11,031 nucleotides of DNA, from NCBI GenBank assembly GCA_965651255.1, contig CBFGRU010000089.1, positions 1-11,031 on the forward strand, in the 5' to 3' direction. The position numbers and the translations under genes are program-made. Below are positions 6,869 to 11,031 of this stretch, one piece after another. The stretch's first letter is position 1, and each line of letters begins with the position of its first letter. Origin of the DNA: CBFGRU01 sp965651255. GTDB lineage: Bacteria > Planctomycetota > Phycisphaerae > Phycisphaerales > SM1A02. Under the pieces are notes generated by a model. The model ran no database searches and was not told the origin of the DNA. It saw only the letters and a program-made list of their open reading frames with translations.

Positions 6869-7930
6869 ATGACGATCCTGATTCTCTACGCGCTGCTGGG
6901 ACTGGTGGTTTCCTTTGCGTGCTCGCTGCTTGAAGCGGCGCTGCTGAGTCTGCCGCGCAGCTCGGTGAAGCTGCTGAAAGACAGCGGTTCGCGCGCTGGT
7001 GCCCTGCTGGCACAGATGAAGGGGAACATTGATCGCCCGTTGGCGGCGATCCTGACGCTGAACACCGTGGCCCACACCGTGGGGGCAGCAGGCGTCGGCG
7101 GCCAGGCAGCGAAAATCTACGGAGACACGGCGGTCGGCATCGCCGGTGCAGTGATGACGGTGCTCATCCTTCTTCTGAGCGAGATCATTCCAAAGACCCT
7201 CGGCGCGGTGCACGCGAAGAAGATCGCAGTGCCCGTTGCCTATGTTCTGCACTGGATGATCTGGTTGATGATTCCGATCATCATCCCGATTGAATGGTTC
7301 AACCGATTTTTCCGTCGTGTTGAGCACGGTGTACAGATGAACCGCGCGGAGCTTCTTGCGACGCTGCAACTCGGGCAGGTCAGCGGCGCACTTGATGATC
7401 GCGAGTTCACGATCATGGCCAACCTCATCAAACTTCGTTCGGTAACGATTGAGGAGATTCTGACGCCGAGGCCCGTTGTGTTCTCACTGTCCGCCAATAT
7501 GAGCGTGCAGGAGGCCCTGGACACGCATCATCCGATTCGATTCGCGCGGATTCCGGTGTATGAGGAGTCGCTGGAACACGTGATCGGCTATGTACCGCGG
7601 TTCGCCATTCACGCGGCCCACTCCGCAGGACAGGCGCAGACCCCGCTGCGTGACTTGCTTCAGCCGATTACGGTCCTGCCGGAGTTCGCCAAGGTTGGTG
7701 AAGTGCTGGATTCGTTCATCAGAGAAAAGCGTCATCTTGCCATCGTGGTTGATGAGTACGGCGGGCTTTCCGGAGTGGTCAGTCTGGAGGACCTGCTCGA
7801 AACGCTGCTGGGCGATGAGATCGTCGATGAATCCGACCCGGTCATGGACATGCAAACCCTGGCCCGTGAACGTCTGCAACAACGAAACGCACAGGAATTG
7901 GGCGCGAAAGACTCCCCGGAAAGGGAGTGA
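6869..7930 (+). CDS. CNNM/CorC-type membrane protein (DUF21 + two CBS domains)
   Basis: This protein has 353 residues from the ATG with a good Shine-Dalgarno sequence. The N-terminal DUF21 (CNNM) membrane domain spans about residues 1-150. Helices lie near 2-28, 58-80, 88-106 and 120-145, and the signature LLSEIIPKTLGA is at 102-113. Two CBS domains follow. The first runs over about 197-250 (LTPRPVVFSLSANMSVQEAL), the second over about 262-320, ending in the family's VVDEYGGLSGVVSLEDLLETLLGDEI pattern (293-318). CNNM/CorC proteins export or regulate Mg2+ and related ions, with the CBS pair sensing nucleotides such as ATP. The C-terminal CorC_HlyC domain found in many roughly 430-residue members is absent; the protein ends in a charged tail about 30 residues after the second CBS domain. 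Older databases call such proteins hemolysins, which should not be taken literally. The gene follows the purF-like gene by 93 bp on the same strand, with no evident shared pathway. Confidence 0.9.
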   Translation: MTILILYALLGLVVSFACSLLEAALLSLPRSSVKLLKDSGSRAGALLAQMKGNIDRPLAAILTLNTVAHTVGAAGVGGQAAKIYGDTAVGIAGAVMTVLILLLSEIIPKTLGAVHAKKIAVPVAYVLHWMIWLMIPIIIPIEWFNRFFRRVEHGVQMNRAELLATLQLGQVSGALDDREFTIMANLIKLRSVTIEEILTPRPVVFSLSANMSVQEALDTHHPIRFARIPVYEESLEHVIGYVPRFAIHAAHSAGQAQTPLRDLLQPITVLPEFAKVGEVLDSFIREKRHLAIVVDEYGGLSGVVSLEDLLETLLGDEIVDESDPVMDMQTLARERLQQRNAQELGAKDSPERE

Positions 7931-8032
7931 CCAGCAGTACACACGGAAAATCTGCTGCATCTTGCCATTGGCGCTTTATTGCGGGGTTCGTCGGGTCGAT
8001 ACCTACACCGAGTCCGTTCACTTGGCGGTGTC

Positions 8033-9088
8033 ATGGGAAAGACAACGGAATTCATCGCGAGGTTGCTTCGGCCCAGCCGTGCGGTAAGCGCGGCGGAGTG
8101 CATCGAAGTGATTGCCCACCCGCTCGATGCTTCCACACCGATCAGGGGTTCGCAACGAGGGGCAGCGCGAGAACTGGCTCGAGCCATAGATGAGGCACTG
8201 CTTCGCAATCAAACAATGCGCGGTGATCGACTCGCCGCCTCGGCGGCGCGGCTTGCTCCGACATCCGCGCGGCTGACCGAGAGTCTTGCCCGCTGGCGAC
8301 TGGCGACGGGAAAGGCGGAAGCGGCTCTGGCCATGATTGAGGCCTGTCGGCGGCGACCATCATCACTGCGTCTCTTGCGGCTGGTCTGCCTGATCGAGTT
8401 GGGGCGAATCGGTGAAGCGCATCTGGACCTGAGCGCGTGGAGTCAGGATCGGTCGATGCCGCTCGCTGCGAAAACGCTGCTGGCTCTTGCGGAATGGGAA
8501 GCCGGCGACCACACAACGCCCCTGAAACTTCTGCAGGACAATCTGGCTGAAGTTGAAGATCCGTTGACGCTGAAACTTCTGATGGTCCTGGCGATCATCG
8601 AAGGTCGTGACGGCCTTGCCTCGATGGTGTCCGGCCGACTCGAGCGTTACAGCGTGTATGCGCGAGAACGTGAAGAGCTCGAAATCTTCTTTGTCGCGCT
8701 TGGACGTTCCCGGCCTGCTGCCACTGAGCCGCCCCGCCATGACCTTGCCCGCCTGCGACTTGAGCTGATTGCCTGTGAAGCAGCGCTGCCGGTGCTCGTT
8801 GATGCACAAGAACGATCCTTCGACCCGCCATCCTGCGCATTGCTCATGACCGCAGTTGAGGGAGTCATCGGCGAACTGAACGACCCGGCCACTGCGATTG
8901 CGGGCATGGTGCGCCTCCACCGCCTGTTCGGTCACGTCAGTGAATCTGAGCGATGGCTGGAACGAGGACGCAGAGAGTACCCCATGGCAGCAGTCATCGC
9001 GCGATTGGCGGATGAGAGCAGTGATCGACCTCACTACCCAGTCCACCCGATGCGTGGATCACACACTCTTCGAGACGAAGCAGCATGA
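8033..9088 (+). CDS. TPR-like helical-repeat protein, first of a coupled pair
   Basis: The protein has 351 residues from ATG 8033; the frame continues back to a TTG at 7979, which is less likely as a start. No enzyme motif, signal peptide or membrane segment is visible. From about residue 40 it is a string of amphipathic helices with a tetratricopeptide-like pattern of small and large residues. Examples are the stretches around LAPTSARLTESLARWRLATG, LRLVCLIELGRIGEAHLDL and LLALAEWEAGDHTTPLKLL. The repeats are too degenerate for me to set boundaries. Such solenoids usually act as protein-binding scaffolds, so a cytoplasmic scaffolding or assembly role is a reasonable inference, but the partner is unknown. 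The stop codon overlaps the next gene's start by 4 bp (ATGA), so the two are almost certainly translated from one mRNA and probably work together. Only a weak GGCGGTG precedes the start. The last 20 or so residues look disordered. Confidence 0.8.
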   Translation: MGKTTEFIARLLRPSRAVSAAECIEVIAHPLDASTPIRGSQRGAARELARAIDEALLRNQTMRGDRLAASAARLAPTSARLTESLARWRLATGKAEAALAMIEACRRRPSSLRLLRLVCLIELGRIGEAHLDLSAWSQDRSMPLAAKTLLALAEWEAGDHTTPLKLLQDNLAEVEDPLTLKLLMVLAIIEGRDGLASMVSGRLERYSVYAREREELEIFFVALGRSRPAATEPPRHDLARLRLELIACEAALPVLVDAQERSFDPPSCALLMTAVEGVIGELNDPATAIAGMVRLHRLFGHVSESERWLERGRREYPMAAVIARLADESSDRPHYPVHPMRGSHTLRDEAA

Positions 9089-10260
9089 GTACGTCGGATC
9101 GGCAAGCGGCGGCACAATACCTCCTCGAAGCTCGCGCTATTCTGCGCGAGGGCGGAGAAAGTGCGGGCGAGATGGCCGCTGAGGCCGTCTCCTGGGCACG
9201 CTGCTCGTGGCCCGAGAGTCTGGCGGCGCGACGGCTGGAAGTTCGCCTCGCGATCGATCACGGCCATGCGGACTTTGCCGATTCCCTTATCGCCCAGGGC
9301 CTGCTCCTGCGACCGGCTGATCGTTCGCTCCGGCGTGCCTACGCGGAACGACTGATCGCCCGCGGCAGTCTGGCAGATGCGAGAAACATTCTTGACGATC
9401 TCCTCAAACAGCAGCCGAACCATGCCGCCACGCTGCGCCTGGCCGCAAGAGTCGCCGAGCGGCTGGGACAACACATCCGTCGCGTCGAACTGCTCCAGGA
9501 AGTGCTGTTTCTTCGGCCGGGTGATGTTGCCGTGCTGCACGAAATGATTGATGCCTACCTCCAGGCAGAATTGCTGGATGATGCTGAGCGATTGATTGCC
9601 ATGTGCAAACCGCCGGTGCCGTCGCTCGAAGCGCGCTGGCTTGTTGCGAAGGGCCGGCTGCATGATGCGGCTTCGCAACTGGAGCGGGTGTACGCAAGTG
9701 GATCGTTGGATGAAGCCGGCACGATCGTACTGATCGACCTGTTGGAAGAGCTTGGTGATTCTGTACGCCTGCGCGCGGTGCTGGATGCGGTCACCCCTGC
9801 CCAGCCGAGTGCGCTGCTCCGTGCATCAAGAGCGCGCCTGCTGCTCGGGGATTTCGATCGTGTGCAACGGGATCTGGCCCGAATCTTTGCGACCTCAGCA
9901 AACCGGCAGGAAGCGGCTTCGCTGCTCACAGCTGCTTCGTGGGCTTCCGGTCGATTCGACGCCGCCCGAACGTGGCTTTCACGGGCCCGGGAGGAAGGGC
10001 ATGGCGAACCGCTGGTGTTTGCTGAGATCTGGCGCCGAACGCTCTGGGGCCGATTGCGAAGCACTCACACTGATCCCCGACAAGCAGGAGCCGATCCTGA
10101 GTCCAGCCCGCTGAATCGCATGCTCCGAAGTGCGCTGGATATCTTCTCGGAGGATGCAGAGCGACAGCCCCACGATGAGGAAGCCCGGCTGCTGCTGGAG
10201 CAGACTCAGTCGCTTCTGGGCGTTGGAAGCCGAGCGGGAACCGTGGCGCCGGCGGCCTGA
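9085..10260 (+). CDS. TPR-repeat protein, second of a coupled pair
   Basis: The protein has 391 residues and starts inside the stop codon of the preceding gene (ATGA overlap). It contains clearer tetratricopeptide-like units than its partner. Residues about 46-110 include LEVRLAIDHGHADFADSLIAQG and AYAERLIARGSLADARNILDDLLKQQPNH; about 112-146 include AARVAERLGQHIRRVELLQEVLFLRPGD. Further helix pairs continue through about residue 300 (ARLLLGDFDRVQRDLARIF, ASWASGRFDAARTWLSRARE). The alternation of xxAxxLLxxGxxxxAxxxL helix pairs and the Pro at unit ends (QQPNH, LRPGD) support the TPR call. There is no signal peptide, membrane segment or catalytic motif. The C-terminal part (about 325-391) is Ser/Asp/Glu-rich and probably less ordered. 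Together with the preceding gene it forms a two-gene unit of unknown function, probably a binding scaffold. A hairpin about 80 bp downstream may end the transcript. Confidence 0.82.
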   Translation: MSTSDRQAAAQYLLEARAILREGGESAGEMAAEAVSWARCSWPESLAARRLEVRLAIDHGHADFADSLIAQGLLLRPADRSLRRAYAERLIARGSLADARNILDDLLKQQPNHAATLRLAARVAERLGQHIRRVELLQEVLFLRPGDVAVLHEMIDAYLQAELLDDAERLIAMCKPPVPSLEARWLVAKGRLHDAASQLERVYASGSLDEAGTIVLIDLLEELGDSVRLRAVLDAVTPAQPSALLRASRARLLLGDFDRVQRDLARIFATSANRQEAASLLTAASWASGRFDAARTWLSRAREEGHGEPLVFAEIWRRTLWGRLRSTHTDPRQAGADPESSPLNRMLRSALDIFSEDAERQPHDEEARLLLEQTQSLLGVGSRAGTVAPAA

Positions 10261-10409
10261 ACGGGTGCTTCAATCATCTGCCTTTTCCGTTGGCGGCCTT
10301 GACTTCAACCCGGATAGCTGATTGACTGTCAGTCTGGCGCGACCCCCTCTACAGGAGGTCGCTGACTGTTTATTTCTTCATGGCTTGAGTAGAGGCAAGG
10401 TTCTCCCGC
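10261..10409 (+). promoter_or_regulatory. Leader and promoter region of rpsD
   Basis: This 149-bp non-coding gap separates the TPR pair from rpsD. It holds two TTGACT boxes (10299-10304 and 10322-10327) that resemble -35 elements, but neither has a convincing -10 at 16-18 bases. TTTATT at 10369-10374 is a weak -10 candidate that would give a leader of about 30 bases. A stem-loop sits at 10339-10362. An AGAGGCAAGG purine stretch (10391-10400) ends 9 bases before the rpsD ATG and serves as the ribosome-binding site. The exact promoter is not settled. Confidence 0.4.
10339..10378 (+). terminator. Likely terminator or attenuator hairpin ahead of rpsD
   Basis: Bases 10339-10348 (GCGACCCCCT) pair with 10353-10362 (AGGAGGTCGC) through a CTAC loop. 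This is a 10-bp GC-rich stem with a single C-A mismatch. A T-rich stretch, TTTATTTCTT, follows at 10369-10378, about 6 bases past the stem rather than directly after it. It could terminate the TPR operon. If the rpsD promoter lies upstream, it would instead be an attenuator or a site for S4 autoregulation; the sequence alone does not decide. Confidence 0.5.
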
Positions 10410-11009
10410 ATGGCCCGATACCTCGGTCCGAAGTTGAAGCTCTCCCGTCGCGTCGGCGTGCCGATTGCTGACATCCCCAAGCACACTGCCAAGCGGCAGC
10501 TCACCCTTCCGGGCGTGCACGGTTTCCGTGGTCGTCGGCCGAAGGATTACGGCGTCCGCAAGAACGAAAAGCAGAAGCTTCGTTATCACTACAATGTGCT
10601 CGAACGACAGTTCCGCCGCTACATGGCGGAGGCAGCACGATCGAAGGGCAATACCGGTGAGTTGTTGCTGCAACTGCTCGAGCGTCGACTGGACAATCTT
10701 GTTCGCCGCGCTGGCTTTGTTCGCACGATCTGGGCTGCCCGCCAGTTGGTCGTACACGGGCACGTACTCGTGAACGGCCGCAAGCTTGATCGCCCCAGCT
10801 TTCCCATCAGCCCCGGCGATGTGATTACCTTCAAAGAGAAGTCACACAAACTCATTCGCGAGAATATGGAATCGATGGCCGGCCATCAGGTACCCGGCTG
10901 GGTCGATGTCAATCCCGCGGAATTGTCAGTCCGCGTGTTGACAATGCCGACCTCGGATCAGATTCCGTTTGATGTCAATACGAATCTCATCGTCGAGTTC
11001 TACCGCTGA
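10410..11009 (+). CDS. rpsD: 30S ribosomal protein S4
   Basis: S4 is a primary 16S rRNA-binding protein that starts assembly of the 30S body and helps keep decoding accurate. The 199-residue length is normal. It opens with the typical MARYLGPKLKLSRR and has the conserved YGVRKNEKQKLRYHYNVLERQFRRY segment (47-71). The S4 RNA-binding domain covers about residues 91-150 (ERRLDNLVRRAGF, QLVVHGHVLVNGR, SPGDVITFKEKS). It ends with the usual NTNLIVEFYR. There are no cysteines, so this is the zinc-free (C-minus) form of S4. The start has a purine-rich ribosome-binding site 9 bases upstream. In many bacteria rpsD sits in the alpha operon with rpsM, rpsK and rpoA; here the upstream neighbour is a TPR gene, so it is separately transcribed on that side. 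The 22 bases after the stop show nothing recognisable. Confidence 0.97.
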   Translation: MARYLGPKLKLSRRVGVPIADIPKHTAKRQLTLPGVHGFRGRRPKDYGVRKNEKQKLRYHYNVLERQFRRYMAEAARSKGNTGELLLQLLERRLDNLVRRAGFVRTIWAARQLVVHGHVLVNGRKLDRPSFPISPGDVITFKEKSHKLIRENMESMAGHQVPGWVDVNPAELSVRVLTMPTSDQIPFDVNTNLIVEFYR

Positions 11010-11031
11010 TCCGGTGGAAACGGTCGAACCG

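Noticed and set aside
7932..7957. CAGCAG/CTGCTG inverted repeat after the CNNM stop codon as a terminator.
   Set aside because: The stem is only 6 bp with a 14-base loop and no T-tract follows, so it is not distinguishable from chance.
7979..8032. A TTG start that would extend the first TPR-like protein by 18 residues.
   Set aside because: No ribosome-binding site precedes it, the added residues are Arg/Gly-rich, and an ATG follows in frame at 8033.

Overview
The window looks like a stretch of core chromosome from a GC-rich bacterium (roughly 60% GC by eye). The best guess is a member of the Planctomycetota, perhaps the Phycisphaerae. That is an inference from several things together: a long, divergent amidophosphoribosyltransferase of a type I recall from Bacteroidetes and planctomycetes, a zinc-free ribosomal protein S4 gene standing apart from the alpha operon, several genes without Shine-Dalgarno sequences, and TPR-like proteins with no clear family. 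No phage, transposon, CRISPR, tRNA or rRNA sequence was seen, and no gap between genes is longer than about 150 bases.

Layout. Positions 1-408 (+) hold the 3' part of an Lrp/AsnC-family regulator cut by the window edge. It converges on a minus-strand block (454-4746). In transcription order this block holds a small uncharacterised protein (4746-4357) and two ABC exporter half-transporters (4296-2383, then 2376-454) separated by 6 bp. The two ABC proteins are degenerate in complementary ways: one has Asp in place of the catalytic Glu, and the other has an altered signature motif. This is the hallmark of a heterodimeric exporter with one degenerate ATP site. A divergent promoter region of about 110 bp separates the small gene from a plus-strand purF-like gene (4856-6775).

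Downstream on the plus strand come a short CNNM/CorC-type membrane protein (DUF21 plus two CBS domains, 6869-7930), two helical-repeat (TPR-like) proteins whose genes overlap by 4 bp (8033-9088 and 9085-10260), and rpsD for ribosomal protein S4 (10410-11009). A hairpin followed by a T-rich stretch lies between the TPR pair and rpsD.

The genes serve separate housekeeping roles: purine synthesis, export, metal-ion homeostasis and translation. I see no single integrated novel system. The points most worth following up are the divergent long PurF, the asymmetric ABC pair, the -10-like boxes placed 10-12 bases before three start codons (suggesting leaderless mRNAs), and the coupled TPR pair of unknown function.
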